Below, in pieces: positions 17,129-26,233 of a stretch of DNA of 64,000 bases. Under the pieces are notes generated by a model, which was not told the DNA's origin, did no database searches, and was given only the letters and a program-made list of their open reading frames with translations. How positions within the stretch are numbered: position 1 is the first letter of the stretch; every line of letters starts with the position of its first letter. This stretch comes from Stenotrophomonas sp. SY1 (GTDB lineage: Bacteria; Pseudomonadota; Gammaproteobacteria; Xanthomonadales; Xanthomonadaceae): NCBI RefSeq assembly GCF_021202945.1, contig NZ_JAJOYR010000001.1, forward strand, positions 1,488,001 through 1,552,000. Direction: 5' to 3'. A program made the translations under genes and the position numbers.

Positions 17129-18193
17129 ATGATCAAACCGCCGATGCCCGTCAACGAAAGCGAGCGCGTGGCTGCCCTGCAGCGCTACCGCATTCTCGAC
17201 ACGGACCGCGAGCAGGAGTTTGATGACCTGGTGACCATCGCCCGCACCCTGTGCGGTACCCGCATGGGGGCGGTGACGCTGATCGACCGGGACCGGCAAT
17301 GGTTCAAGGCGCTGCAGGGGCTGGAGGGCGTGCAGACGCCCCGCGACGAAGCCTTCTGCGCCCACACCATCCTCAAGCCCAAAGAGCTGACCGTGGTGGA
17401 GGATGCGCGCCATGACCCGCGTTTCAGTGGCAATCCTTCAGTGCTGGGCGATCCACACATCCGCTTCTACGCCGGTGCGCCGCTGTTGAGCAGCGACGGC
17501 CATGCGCTGGGTTCGCTGTGCGTGTTCGACTCGACTCCCAGGGTGCTGGATGACCTGCGGGCCGAGGCGCTGCGCGCGCTGTCGCGGCAGGTCGGCAAGC
17601 TGCTGGAAATGCGTGTGCTGCGGCGCGAGATCGACCACCACCAGTCCGAACACGACTGGTACGAGGCGCGGCTGGCCGAGTATTACCAGCAGCTGGAACA
17701 GATGAACCTGGAACTGTCCGAGCAGACCCGTACCGATCCGCTGACCGGTTTGCCGAACCGACGCGCGTTGGCGGCGGCATTGTCCGAGGCGGTGGAGCGT
17801 GGTGGTGCGGTGATGCCGGCAGTGGCCATTGTCGATATCGATCACTTCAAGATGGTCAATGACATCCATGGCCACGGCGAGGGCGACCGCGTGCTCACCG
17901 AACTGGCAGCCGCGCTACGTGCACAGTTCGCCGGGCGTGGCATGGCCGCGCGCTTCGGCGGTGAGGAGTTCGTGATCCTGATGCCGGAGACACCGCTGGC
18001 GCAGGCGGAGCTGCAATGCCAGTACCTGCGCGAAACGGTGGCGATGCTGCCGGTGGGGTTGCCGGTCACGGTGAGCATCGGCCTGGCCGCGCACCGGCCC
18101 GGCGAAACCACGCAGCAGACCCTGCAGCGTGCCGACGCGGCGCTCTACCAGGCCAAGCACCAGGGTCGCGACCGGGTGGTGCTGTCGGGTTAG
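17129..18193 (+). CDS. GAF-GGDEF diguanylate cyclase
   Basis: Soluble c-di-GMP synthase, 354 residues, with no membrane segment. Residues ~10-165 form a GAF domain of the type that begins NESERVAALQRYRILDT and senses a small ligand or redox state. A coiled coil (about 165-200) leads to the GGDEF domain with DIDHFKMVNDIHGHGEGD and GGEEF at 277-281. The inhibitory RxxD site is absent (GRGMAARF precedes GGEEF). It is the second cyclase within 3 kb, separated from the first by rluF. A downstream Met at residue 6 is an alternative start. Confidence 0.88.
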   Translation: MIKPPMPVNESERVAALQRYRILDTDREQEFDDLVTIARTLCGTRMGAVTLIDRDRQWFKALQGLEGVQTPRDEAFCAHTILKPKELTVVEDARHDPRFSGNPSVLGDPHIRFYAGAPLLSSDGHALGSLCVFDSTPRVLDDLRAEALRALSRQVGKLLEMRVLRREIDHHQSEHDWYEARLAEYYQQLEQMNLELSEQTRTDPLTGLPNRRALAAALSEAVERGGAVMPAVAIVDIDHFKMVNDIHGHGEGDRVLTELAAALRAQFAGRGMAARFGGEEFVILMPETPLAQAELQCQYLRETVAMLPVGLPVTVSIGLAAHRPGETTQQTLQRADAALYQAKHQGRDRVVLSG

Positions 18194-18262
18194 CCCCGGC
18201 CACCCCGGCGTGGCGGAGTGCCGTCAGCGGCGGTCAGCAGCGCGGGCGCGTCGCTGACGGGA

Positions 18263-19198
18263 TCAGTGGCTGATGCGCGGGCCGTCGCCAGTGGCCGTAT
18301 TGCCCGGGCGCACACGGTTGAGCAGCGGATGCAGGAACACGCCACCGATGATGATCGCCACGCCCAGGTAGAACTGGGTGGTCAGTTCGTGCTGTTCGCC
18401 CAGGAACAGCATCGCCAGCACGATCGCGTAGACCGGCTCCAGGTTGGTCACTAGCTGCACGGTGTAGGCGCTGAGGTGGTTCAGCGCGACCAGCGCCAAG
18501 GCGAACGGCAGCAGCGTGCACAGGCCGGACAGGGCCAGCAGCAACAAGCCGTCATGCAGGTTGGGCAGCACCCACAGATCGCTGGCCAGGGCCGGCAGCA
18601 ACAGCGGTAGTGCCGGTGCCAGCAGGGTGAGCGTGAGCGTGCCGGCGCCCAGTTCCAGCGCGGTGACGGTCAGCGGGTCGGCATGGCTGACCAGCCGCTT
18701 GTTGAATGAACCGAACAAGGCCACCAGCAGCGCCGACGCTGCACCCACGGCCACGCCCAGACGCATGCCATCGGGTACGCCGCCAACCACCAGCGCCACG
18801 CCCGGCAGCACCACGATGCCCAATGCCAGTTCCTTGAGCTGGAACGGCCGGCGTGCGATCCACGGTTCGATGATGGAAGTGAACACCGGCGCCAGCGCGA
18901 TGCAGGTGGCCGCCACCGAGGCGTTGGCCAGCTTCACCGCGCCATAGAAAGTGAGCCAATGCAGTGCCACCAGTGCGCCCACGCCGGCATAGCCGAGCAC
19001 CAGCTTCAGGCTGAGCGTGGACAGGCCGCGCCAAACGCGCGGCAACAGTGCCAGCATCGCCACCACCAGCAACATGCGCCACCACACCAGCGGCAGGGCG
19101 GGCAGGGTGATGAGCTTGCCGAGGATGGCGGTGACGCCCCACAGCAGCACGCAGAAATGGATTTGAAGCAGGGCTTTGCGGGTTTCGGGCGTCGACAT
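18263..19198 (-). CDS. EamA/DMT-family transporter
   Basis: Inner-membrane drug/metabolite transporter, 311 residues, about ten hydrophobic helices arranged as two EamA repeats (roughly residues 10-145 and 155-295). The first repeat begins IHFCVLLWGVTAILGKLI and the second carries LEPVYAIVLAMLFLGE, a typical EamA ending. The substrate cannot be inferred. The start at 19198 places the first helix at the N-terminus; longer forms add an Arg-rich leader that is antisense to the neighbouring DUF72 coding region. The DUF72 gene is immediately upstream on the same strand (47 bases). Confidence 0.88.
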   Translation of the reverse strand: MSTPETRKALLQIHFCVLLWGVTAILGKLITLPALPLVWWRMLLVVAMLALLPRVWRGLSTLSLKLVLGYAGVGALVALHWLTFYGAVKLANASVAATCIALAPVFTSIIEPWIARRPFQLKELALGIVVLPGVALVVGGVPDGMRLGVAVGAASALLVALFGSFNKRLVSHADPLTVTALELGAGTLTLTLLAPALPLLLPALASDLWVLPNLHDGLLLLALSGLCTLLPFALALVALNHLSAYTVQLVTNLEPVYAIVLAMLFLGEQHELTTQFYLGVAIIIGGVFLHPLLNRVRPGNTATGDGPRISH

Positions 19199-19245
19199 GG
19201 CGCGAATTGTCGCCGATATGAATACGTGTTGCCGCCCGCGTTGCT

Positions 19246-20073
19246 TCAGGTTTGTTCGAGCAGGCCGGACAGTTCGCGCGCGGCAGCCGGGTTGCGGTGT
19301 TTGGCGGCGCTGATGAAGTACAGATAGACCTCGCGGGGTGTCTGGGTGGCCGCGGCGGTCGATGCGTGCGGCAGGTCCTGCGGATCGTTGCCCTCGCGCC
19401 AGGTGCGCGCACGCGCCTTCCATTGCGTCAGTTCCGCAGAGGGATAACCGGTGAGGTGCTCATCGCGGCTGCGCATCAGGCGTGCATAGACGAAATCGCT
19501 GCACAGGTCGGCGGCGTTGGGGTACTCGGGTGAATCGGTGTAGCTCAGCGCCACGTTGTGCTGGCGGAGCAGGGCCACGGTTTCCGCGTCGAGAAAGGCC
19601 GGGTCGCGGATTTCCACGGCATGTCGCTGGCGGCGGCCGTTGACCTGCGCCGGCAGCAGGCCCAGGAAGCTGGCGACGTCATCGCGGTCCAGCGTGCGCC
19701 CGGCTTCGAACTGCCACAGCAGCGGCCCGAGCCGGTCGCCGAGGTGGCTGATGCCGTCGATGAAATCCTCGATCTGGCCACCGGTACCGGCCAGCCTGCG
19801 CGCGGTGACGATGCGCTTGGGCGCCTTGGCCGAGAACACGAAACCGTCCGGCGTGGCGTCACGCCAGCCGGCGTAGATGGCCGGCTTCTGGGTGCCGTAG
19901 TAGGTGCCGTTGATCTCGATGCTGGTCAGCTGGCGGCTGGCGAACTCCAGTTCACGACGCTGCACCAGCCCGACCGGATAGAACATGCCGCCGCGCCACG
20001 GCACATAGGTCCAGCCGCCGATGCCGATGTGGAAGCCTGAAGTGGTAGCGGTGCTGGCAAACAGGTCGTCCAT
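19246..20073 (-). CDS. DUF72 family protein (YecE-like)
   Basis: TIM-barrel-like protein of 275 residues of unknown activity. Family features are visible: the start IGIGGWTYVPWRGGMFYP, then EINGTYYGTQ, FVFSAKAPKRIVTA, GPLLWQFEAGR, AVEIRDPAFLD and the end VYLYFISAAKHRNPAAA. It lies upstream of the EamA transporter on the same strand and may be co-transcribed. A REP element precedes it. Confidence 0.85.
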   Translation of the reverse strand: MDDLFASTATTSGFHIGIGGWTYVPWRGGMFYPVGLVQRRELEFASRQLTSIEINGTYYGTQKPAIYAGWRDATPDGFVFSAKAPKRIVTARRLAGTGGQIEDFIDGISHLGDRLGPLLWQFEAGRTLDRDDVASFLGLLPAQVNGRRQRHAVEIRDPAFLDAETVALLRQHNVALSYTDSPEYPNAADLCSDFVYARLMRSRDEHLTGYPSAELTQWKARARTWREGNDPQDLPHASTAAATQTPREVYLYFISAAKHRNPAAARELSGLLEQT

Positions 20074-20089
20074 GATCGTCGTCAGGATT

Positions 20090-20167
20090 GGGGCGGCCCT
20101 GGCCGCGAAGCCGACAATGTACTCGCCTCGGCACTGTTTGTAGGAGCGGCGTCAGCCGCGAAGCTGA
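20090..20167. repeat. REP element with degenerate neighbour
   Basis: A good copy (gtaggagcggcgtcagccgc) lies at 20140-20167. A decayed copy (ggggcggccctggccgcgaa) at 20090-20114 is in the same orientation, so this is not an inverted pair like the others. Confidence 0.7.
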
Positions 20168-20299
20168 CCAGGCGGATGCCATCGTGATGCTTGAAATCGC
20201 GCGAACACCTGAACGGGTTTTCGGCTGCAACCGATAGGCCAGGATGGAGCAGCGCGCAGTTCTGGCGCCTCTCTGGGAAGGCCTGTTGCCCCGCCTGCA

Positions 20300-20734
20300 T
20301 CAAGCAGTCGCGGTGTCCTTCCACGGGTCATAGGTGCCGAACCACCAGATGTGCCCTTCGATGTCGCGGCAGCCGTAGCCGCGTCCGCCGTACTCCTGGT
20401 CGGCGATGTCGATCAGGATTTCCGCGCCGGCAGCCTTGGCGCGGGCGTAATGCGCGTCGGCATCACTGATGATCACGCAGGCGCTCTGCGTCTCCATGCC
20501 GCCGACTTCGTCGGGCTGGATCATGTTGGTGCCCCAGGCGCTGGGCTGGACCGAGCTGAGCATCAACATGCCGTTGCCGAACACCAGCTGCGCGTGCTGG
20601 ACGATATCGCCCTCCTGGTACACCGCCTGGCGCTGGAAGCCGAAGGCGTTGCACAGCCAGTCGATGGCGGCCGGGGCATCGCGGTAGCGCAGGCAGGGGA
20701 TGACGGTGGCGGTGGTGTGGGCGGCGAGGTCCAT
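20300..20734 (-). CDS. VOC/glyoxalase-fold protein
   Basis: Protein of 144 residues with the vicinal-oxygen-chelate fold: TATVIPCLRYRDAPAAIDWLCNAFGF at the N-terminus and a C-terminal SDADAHYARAKAAGAEI..GCRDIEGHIWWFGTY, the pattern of PhnB/glyoxalase-like proteins that often confer resistance or bind small molecules. The metal-ligand set is incomplete by eye, so an enzymatic role is not claimed. The start at 20734 precedes ATTATVIPCL; longer forms are antisense to the divergent hydrolase gene. Confidence 0.82.
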   Translation of the reverse strand: MDLAAHTTATVIPCLRYRDAPAAIDWLCNAFGFQRQAVYQEGDIVQHAQLVFGNGMLMLSSVQPSAWGTNMIQPDEVGGMETQSACVIISDADAHYARAKAAGAEILIDIADQEYGGRGYGCRDIEGHIWWFGTYDPWKDTATA

Positions 20735-20843
20735 GGCGGCCTCCGGGCAACGTTGGAAAAGCGAGCGTGGGCGCGCCCGCGTTACCATCGCGAGAAGGCC
20801 GCACCCGGGCATGGGGCGGCATCGAACCTGAGGGAGAGTGCAT

Positions 20844-22424
20844 TTGAACAAGTGGTTTGGGGGCGGGCTGGTGCTCGCGATGGGCGTTGCGGCACCCGTG
20901 GCCAGCGCGCAGGAGACCGCCGTGCCGGCGGAGTTGCAGCAGCTTGACGCAACGGTCGAGCGCGTACGCCAGCAGTTCGACGTACCGGGTGTGGCCGTGG
21001 CCGTGGTCAAGGACGGCAAGGTGCTGCTGGAGCGCGGTTGGGGCGTGCGTGAATTGGGCAAGCCCGAACCGGTGCAGGCCGATACGCTGTTCGCCATCGC
21101 CTCCAATACCAAAGCGTTCACCGCTACCGCTCTGAATCTGCTGGCCGAGCAAGGCAAGCTGAAGATGGATGACCGGGTGATCGACCACCTGCCGTCATTC
21201 CGCATGTCCGACCCCTACGTCACTGGCGAGATGCGCATCCGCGACCTGCTCTCGCACCGCAGCGGCCTGAGCCTGGGTGCCGGCGACCTGCTGTTCTGGC
21301 CGACCACCACCTACAGCAACGCCGACGTGGTGGCGCGCCTGGCGCAGGTGCCGCTGAAGAACGGTTTCCGCGATCGTTATGCGTACGACAACATCCTGTA
21401 TGCGGTGGCGCAGCAGGTGATCGAGAAGGTGTCCGGGCAGTCCTTCGCCGATTTCCTGCAGCAGCGCATCTTCGACAAGGTGGGCATGGGCGGCACGCGC
21501 TACAACGCCGATCACCTCAAGCCCGCTGACAAGGCCGCCGTTGGCCATGCCAAGTACGACTTCACCGACCTGCGCCCGGTGCCGCCGCTGACCTGGTCCA
21601 ACAACGCCGGTGCCGGCGGCATCTACTCCAGTGTGCGTGACATGGCGCGCTGGATGAACGTGCAGCTGGCCGAGGGCAAGCTTGCTGACGGTACGCAGCT
21701 GTTCAGCGAGAAGACCCAGCAGCAGATGTGGCAGATGCAGATCCCGCAGGTGGTGCCCAAGCCGTCGGTGCCGGAGCTGGAAGCCGCGCGGCCGAACTTC
21801 GCCGGCTATGGTGAAGGCTGGAGCCTGAGCGACTACCGCGGGCAGAAGCTGGTGTGGCACACCGGTGGCTGGCCGGGCCAGGTGTCGCGGCTGACGCTGG
21901 TGCCGGGGCAGAACCTGGGCGTGGTGGTGCTGACCAACCAGGAATCCGGTGCCGCCTTCAATGCGATCACCCTGAGCGTGCTGGACGCGATGCTCGGTGC
22001 GCAGGGCAATGACTGGGTGGCCGCTTATGCCGCCAGCGTTGCCAAGGCACAGAGCAATGCCGACGAGGCTTGGGCCAAGCACCAGGCGGCACGCAGCGCG
22101 AAGTCCACGCCGTCGCTGCCGCTGTCCGGCTATGCAGGCACCTATCGCGACGCCTGGTACGGCGATGTGTTCGTTGAACACAAGGGCGGCAAGCTGCGCC
22201 TGCGCTTCGGCGCCACGGCCGACCTGGTCGGCACGATGGAGCATTGGCAGTACGACACCTTCATCGTGCGCTGGGACAACCGTTCGCTCAACGCCGATGC
22301 GTTCGTCAACTTCAGCCTGGACCCGGATGGCAAGGTGCGTGATGTGCGCATGCAGGCGGTGTCGTCGCTGACCGATTTCAGCTTCGATTTCCAGGACCTG
22401 TTGCTCAAGCCCAAGGCGGAGTGA
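20844..22424 (+). CDS. Serine hydrolase, class C beta-lactamase/DD-peptidase-like, exported
   Basis: Periplasmic serine hydrolase of 526 residues with a signal peptide (to about ASAQE). The active-site SNTK (SIASNTKAF context, S-x-x-K) and YDN (Y-x-N) motifs are present; the third motif is HTG (VWHTGGWPG) in place of KTG, as in many esterase-like members. The C-terminal ~110 residues form a DUF3471-type beta domain. I favour the TTG at 20844 because aggga lies seven or eight bases before it; a GTG at 20838 is too close to that site. Substrate is unknown: penicillin, peptide or ester. Confidence 0.82.
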   Translation: MNKWFGGGLVLAMGVAAPVASAQETAVPAELQQLDATVERVRQQFDVPGVAVAVVKDGKVLLERGWGVRELGKPEPVQADTLFAIASNTKAFTATALNLLAEQGKLKMDDRVIDHLPSFRMSDPYVTGEMRIRDLLSHRSGLSLGAGDLLFWPTTTYSNADVVARLAQVPLKNGFRDRYAYDNILYAVAQQVIEKVSGQSFADFLQQRIFDKVGMGGTRYNADHLKPADKAAVGHAKYDFTDLRPVPPLTWSNNAGAGGIYSSVRDMARWMNVQLAEGKLADGTQLFSEKTQQQMWQMQIPQVVPKPSVPELEAARPNFAGYGEGWSLSDYRGQKLVWHTGGWPGQVSRLTLVPGQNLGVVVLTNQESGAAFNAITLSVLDAMLGAQGNDWVAAYAASVAKAQSNADEAWAKHQAARSAKSTPSLPLSGYAGTYRDAWYGDVFVEHKGGKLRLRFGATADLVGTMEHWQYDTFIVRWDNRSLNADAFVNFSLDPDGKVRDVRMQAVSSLTDFSFDFQDLLLKPKAE

Positions 22425-22437
22425 AACACCGCTGTTT

Positions 22438-22587
22438 GTAGGAGCGGCGTAAGCCGTGAAGCCGGTGATGGTGAGAAGGGGGCATCATCGGCTGCTACAG
22501 ATATTTGTCCAGGATTCTTTAGTTGGAATCACGAGCCCTTGTACGCTGCGGAACGTCAGCCTCGCGGCTTGCACAGCTCCTGCAGGT
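22438..22587. repeat. REP pair, second arm decayed
   Basis: gtaggagcggcgtaagccgt unit at 22438-22467 and a poorly conserved inverted unit at 22556-22587. Both lie in the 325-base gap between the beta-lactamase-like gene and the ABC exporter. I see no gene in the gap. Confidence 0.65.
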
Positions 22588-22697
22588 ACAGAAATCCACA
22601 GACTGGGATGTCATCCCCCGCCTGGCGCTGCAGGGATTGTCAATGCAGGCGGTGAACTGAATCCCGGCGTGCAGCCCCGTTTGTAGACAGGCACAAC

Positions 22698-22731
22698 ACA
22701 GGCCGCGATGGGACAATCGCGGCCTGTTCTG
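22698..22731 (+). terminator. Hairpin upstream of the ABC exporter
   Basis: A perfect 12-base stem (acaggccgcgat / atcgcggcctgt, 22698-22726) with loop gggac, followed by tctgtttc. It ends 24 bases before the ABC start codon. It may terminate read-through from upstream, or lie inside the leader. Confidence 0.6.
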
Positions 22732-22749
22732 TTTCTGCAGGCCGTTGCG

Positions 22750-24582
22750 ATGCTTCGCTGGTTCGAGTCGTTGATTCCCGTGTTTCCACCGGTGGACGGG
22801 CGCACACCGCCGCGCGGTGTGGTGCGCTTCTATCTGTACTACCTCACGCCGGTATGGCCGGTGCTGCTGGCCACGCTGATTGCAGGCCTGCTGCTGGCGC
22901 TGGTGGAAGTGGCGATGTTCGACTTCCTCGGCCGCATCGTCGACATGCTGGCCGACAAGCCGGGGGCGGGTTTCTTCCAGCGCCATGCCAATGAGCTGCT
23001 GTGGATGGCGGCGATCACGCTGCTGGTGCGACCGGTGCTGGTGGCGCTGCACAACCTGCTGGTGAACCAGTCCATCGTGCCGGGCCTGAGCAACCGCTCG
23101 CGCTGGTTGATGCACAACTACGTGGTGCGGCAGAGCCTGACCTTCTTCCAGAACGACTTCGCCGGCAGCGTCGCCAACCGGGTGATGCAGACCGGTACCT
23201 CGTTGCGTGAGTCGGCGGTGCAGATGGTGGATTCGCTCTGGTACATCGTCGTCTACACCGGTACCGCGCTGTATCTGTTCGCGCAGGCCGACTGGCGGTT
23301 GATGCTGCCATTGGCGGTGTGGCTGGTGGCCTATGTCGGTATCGGCGTGTACTTCGTGCCGCGCATGAAGCACCGTGCATGGATTGCCTCCGATGCGCGC
23401 TCCAAGGCAATGGGACGCATCGTTGATGGCTATACCAACATCGCCACGCTCAAACTCTTCGCGCACAGCGGGCACGAGCAACGTTATGTGGCCGAGGCGA
23501 TCCAGGAGCTGGCAGACAAACACCGCGCGCAGACCCGCATCACCACCAGTCTGGAAATGGTGATCGCTGTTCTCAATGGTTTCCTGATCGTCGGCACCTG
23601 CGGGCTGGCGTTGTGGCTGTGGAACGGCAGCCTGATCAGCGTGGGGGCGATCACGCTGGCCACTGGCCTGGTGATCCGCATACACAACATGTCCGGCTGG
23701 ATCATGTGGACGATCAACGGCATCTTCGAGGACATCGGCACCGTGCAGGACGGCATGGAAACCATCGCGCAGCCGCTGACGGTGCAGGACCGCAGCGATG
23801 CCACACCACTGCAGGTGACGGCTGGCGCGGTTGACTTCCAGAACGTGCATTTCCACTACGGCAAGCGCGGCGGCGTGATGGCCGGGCTGAACCTGGCGGT
23901 GAAGCCTGGCGAGAAGATCGGCCTGGTTGGGCCATCAGGTGCAGGCAAGTCCACATTGGTCAACGTGCTGTTGCGGCTGTACGACCTGGAGAGCGGGCGC
24001 ATCCTGATCGATGGCCAGGACATCGCGCATGTCACCCAGGAGAGCCTGCGTGCGCACATTGGCGTGGTGACGCAGGACACCTCGCTGCTGCACCGCTCGA
24101 TCCGCGACAACCTGCTGTACGGCCGCCCGGATGCGACGGAGGCGCAGTTGCGCGCAGCAGTGGCCAAGGCACGTGCCGATGGCTTCATTGATGCATTGAC
24201 TGATGGGCAGGGCCGGCAGGGTTACGACGCACATGTCGGCGAACGCGGGGTGAAGCTGTCCGGCGGCCAGCGTCAGCGAATCGCCATAGCCCGTGTGCTG
24301 CTCAAGGACGCACCTATCCTGATTCTGGATGAAGCGACATCTGCGTTGGATTCGGAAGTGGAAGCGGCGATCCAGGACAGCCTGGACGAACTGATGGGCG
24401 ACAAGACAGTGATTGCGATTGCGCATCGCCTCTCCACCATTGCGCGGATGGACCGGTTGGTCGTGATGGATCAGGGGCGGATCGTGGAGACCGGCACGCA
24501 TGCCGAACTGATTGCCGCAGGTGGCTTGTATGCACGGCTGTGGGCGCGGCAGACCGGTGGCTTCGTGGCGGTCGAAGGCTGA
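22750..24582 (+). CDS. ABC exporter half-transporter (fused TMD-NBD)
   Basis: Inner-membrane ATP-driven exporter, 610 residues, presumed homodimer. Six transmembrane helices occupy residues ~28-325. The nucleotide-binding domain follows with Walker A GPSGAGKS (394-401), signature LSGGQ (503-507), Walker B ILILDE (523-528) and an AHRLST H-loop. No peptidase, CARF or other accessory domain is seen. The start at 22750 (MLRWFESLIP) is chosen over an ATG at 22708 because the latter lies inside a hairpin. Substrate cannot be inferred. A weak terminator follows. Confidence 0.88.
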   Translation: MLRWFESLIPVFPPVDGRTPPRGVVRFYLYYLTPVWPVLLATLIAGLLLALVEVAMFDFLGRIVDMLADKPGAGFFQRHANELLWMAAITLLVRPVLVALHNLLVNQSIVPGLSNRSRWLMHNYVVRQSLTFFQNDFAGSVANRVMQTGTSLRESAVQMVDSLWYIVVYTGTALYLFAQADWRLMLPLAVWLVAYVGIGVYFVPRMKHRAWIASDARSKAMGRIVDGYTNIATLKLFAHSGHEQRYVAEAIQELADKHRAQTRITTSLEMVIAVLNGFLIVGTCGLALWLWNGSLISVGAITLATGLVIRIHNMSGWIMWTINGIFEDIGTVQDGMETIAQPLTVQDRSDATPLQVTAGAVDFQNVHFHYGKRGGVMAGLNLAVKPGEKIGLVGPSGAGKSTLVNVLLRLYDLESGRILIDGQDIAHVTQESLRAHIGVVTQDTSLLHRSIRDNLLYGRPDATEAQLRAAVAKARADGFIDALTDGQGRQGYDAHVGERGVKLSGGQRQRIAIARVLLKDAPILILDEATSALDSEVEAAIQDSLDELMGDKTVIAIAHRLSTIARMDRLVVMDQGRIVETGTHAELIAAGGLYARLWARQTGGFVAVEG

Positions 24583-24596
24583 CCTTGCCGGATGGG

Positions 24597-24634
24597 AAAA
24601 ACCGGTGCGGCAATTCCGCACCGGTCTGTCTCTG
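24597..24634 (+). terminator. Terminator-like hairpin after ABC exporter
   Basis: accggtgcgg / ccgcaccggt perfect stem (24601-24625) with a 5-base loop, preceded by aaaa and followed by a pyrimidine-rich ctgtctctg. It lies between convergent genes and could serve both. Confidence 0.7.
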
Positions 24635-24720
24635 ATGGCAGCGGGCTGGATCACAACCGTGATCATTCAACGCCCAAGCCAGTGGACGCCGTTGCACGGC
24701 GTCCGGTATTGCACAAGGGC

Positions 24721-25233
24721 TCAGTAGCTGCCCATGTAATCGCGCTTGCCGATCTCAACGCCGTTGTGGCGCAGGATGGCGTAAACGGTGGTCACGTGGA
24801 AAAAGAACTGCGGCAAGCCGTACTGCAACAGGTAGACGTTGCCCTGCAGCTTCTTTTCCTTCGGGGTTCCGGCGCGCAGCACGATCTCGCGCGATTCGCT
24901 GCCATCGAACTGCTCCGGTGTGAACGCGCTTACATGGGCCAGCGCCTTGGCGATCAGTTCCTGCAGGTCGGTGAAGCCGGCATCGGCCTTGTCCGGCCAC
25001 GACGGCACCTCGGCATTGGCCAGGCGCGAGCTGATGCCCTTGGCGAAATCAGCCGCGATCTGCACCTGACGCACCAGCGGGAACATGTCCGGGAACAGGC
25101 GTGCGCCGAGCAGCGCGTTCGGCTCGATGTTCTTCGCGGTGGCGTGGGCTTCGGCTTTGTTCAACACATCGGACAAGGCAGAGAGCATCTGCTTGAGAAC
25201 GGGAACCGACGCGCTGTACATGGAAAGGGTCAT
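24721..25233 (-). CDS. DUF1993 family protein
   Basis: Cytoplasmic, mostly helical protein of 170 residues of unknown function. It has the DUF1993 pattern: SMYSASVPVLKQMLSALSDVLNKA, then LFPDMFPLVRQVQIAADFAKG, then the C-terminal PQFFFHVTTVYAILRHNGVEIGKRDYMG. The fold is DinB-like. The ATG at 25233 is the first in frame near the conserved start. It is the last gene of a run of nine small minus-strand genes and is convergent with the ABC exporter. Confidence 0.85.
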   Translation of the reverse strand: MTLSMYSASVPVLKQMLSALSDVLNKAEAHATAKNIEPNALLGARLFPDMFPLVRQVQIAADFAKGISSRLANAEVPSWPDKADAGFTDLQELIAKALAHVSAFTPEQFDGSESREIVLRAGTPKEKKLQGNVYLLQYGLPQFFFHVTTVYAILRHNGVEIGKRDYMGSY

Positions 25234-25401
25234 GATGGAATTCCGTGTGAGTGGTGACCAGCGTGGCGGTTGCCACGCGAATGCTGAAACGTGGATAGCA
25301 TAGGCGGTCTACGGTCGATGCGCCGCCGTTGAGACGCGCACGCCGCATCGCCGCGCGCGGCACCTGGGGCACGGCACGCGCAGATGCCGGGCAGGCTTGG
25401 T

Positions 25402-25833
25402 TCAATGCACTGCTTTTTTCACCAATGCCGCGATTTTCTTCTCGACGGCCGCTGTCAGGTTGACTACGGCAAACACCGTCGGCCACATGTCGCCATCATC
25501 CAGTGCGGCGCTGTCATTGAAGCCCAGCGTGGAATAGCGTGAGCCGAATTTGCTGGCGCCCTGGAAAAAAACCACCACCTTGCCGTCCGTGTTGGCATAG
25601 GCCGGCATGCCGTACCAGGTCTTGGGCGAAAGTGCAGGGGCGGTGGTGGTAATGATCTCGTGCAGCCGCTTGGCCATCTTGCCTTCGGCCGCTGGCATCT
25701 GTCCGATCTTGTCCATGATGTCGGCTTCGCCCTCAGCCTTGAGCTTGCCGGCCTTGGCTTCGGCTTTCAGCTCACGGGCGCGCTCTTTCATGGCGGCACG
25801 TTCTTCAGCGGTGAATCCGTCGGACTTGGCCAT
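25402..25833 (-). CDS. DUF1801 family protein
   Basis: Protein of 143 residues. The N-terminal ~45 residues are charged and helical (MAKSDGFTAEERAAMKERARELKAE split by Lys/Glu). The rest is the DUF1801/YdhG-like fold with SPKTWYGMPAYANTDGKVVVFFQG and YSTLGFNDSAALDDGDMWPTVFAV. Members are related to frataxin-like and YdhG proteins; the role here is unknown. It is encoded upstream of the DUF1993 gene on the same strand with a 168-base gap. Confidence 0.8.
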   Translation of the reverse strand: MAKSDGFTAEERAAMKERARELKAEAKAGKLKAEGEADIMDKIGQMPAAEGKMAKRLHEIITTTAPALSPKTWYGMPAYANTDGKVVVFFQGASKFGSRYSTLGFNDSAALDDGDMWPTVFAVVNLTAAVEKKIAALVKKAVH

Positions 25834-25907
25834 CGCGCTACCTGCACTCGCTGTTGGGAAGGCGGATTTATACCGCGGCGGCGGCCGTCACGTGTAAAGG
25901 CGTGCAT

Positions 25908-26177
25908 TCAGCCGAACAGGCTGTTGAAGCCCCGGACGTGATACCAGACGGCACCGGCTATCACGGCAGCACACACCAGAACCGCCACGATCAGGCGTCG
26001 TGCTTCACGACGGCTGGCTTCAACCTGTGCTTGAGCCGCCGCGGCGATGCGCTGGTTGTGCTCGAAGGCCGCGGCAGCCTGCGCCATCGACTTCTCGTTC
26101 ATCGCCACGATGTGCGCCATCAAACGGTTCTGCTCGATCAACAGATCGCGGACTTCACTCAGTACCTGGTCGTTCAC
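25908..26177 (-). CDS. Small membrane-anchored coiled-coil protein
   Basis: Protein of 89 residues, not recognised. An N-terminal region rich in Glu/Gln/Ala predicts a coiled coil (residues ~5-60), and RLIVAVLVCAAVIAGAVWYHV near the C-terminus is a single membrane helix, so it is a tail-anchored type protein. The GTG at 26177 is chosen because agga lies nine bases upstream and no ATG lies near the conserved-looking start. It sits 56 bases downstream of csaA on the same strand. Confidence 0.6.
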   Translation of the reverse strand: MNDQVLSEVRDLLIEQNRLMAHIVAMNEKSMAQAAAAFEHNQRIAAAAQAQVEASRREARRLIVAVLVCAAVIAGAVWYHVRGFNSLFG

Positions 26178-26233
26178 CGGCTGTTTTCCTGGTTGTCGTT
26201 GTGATGAGGGAGCGAGCCTTGCGTGTCGGCGGA

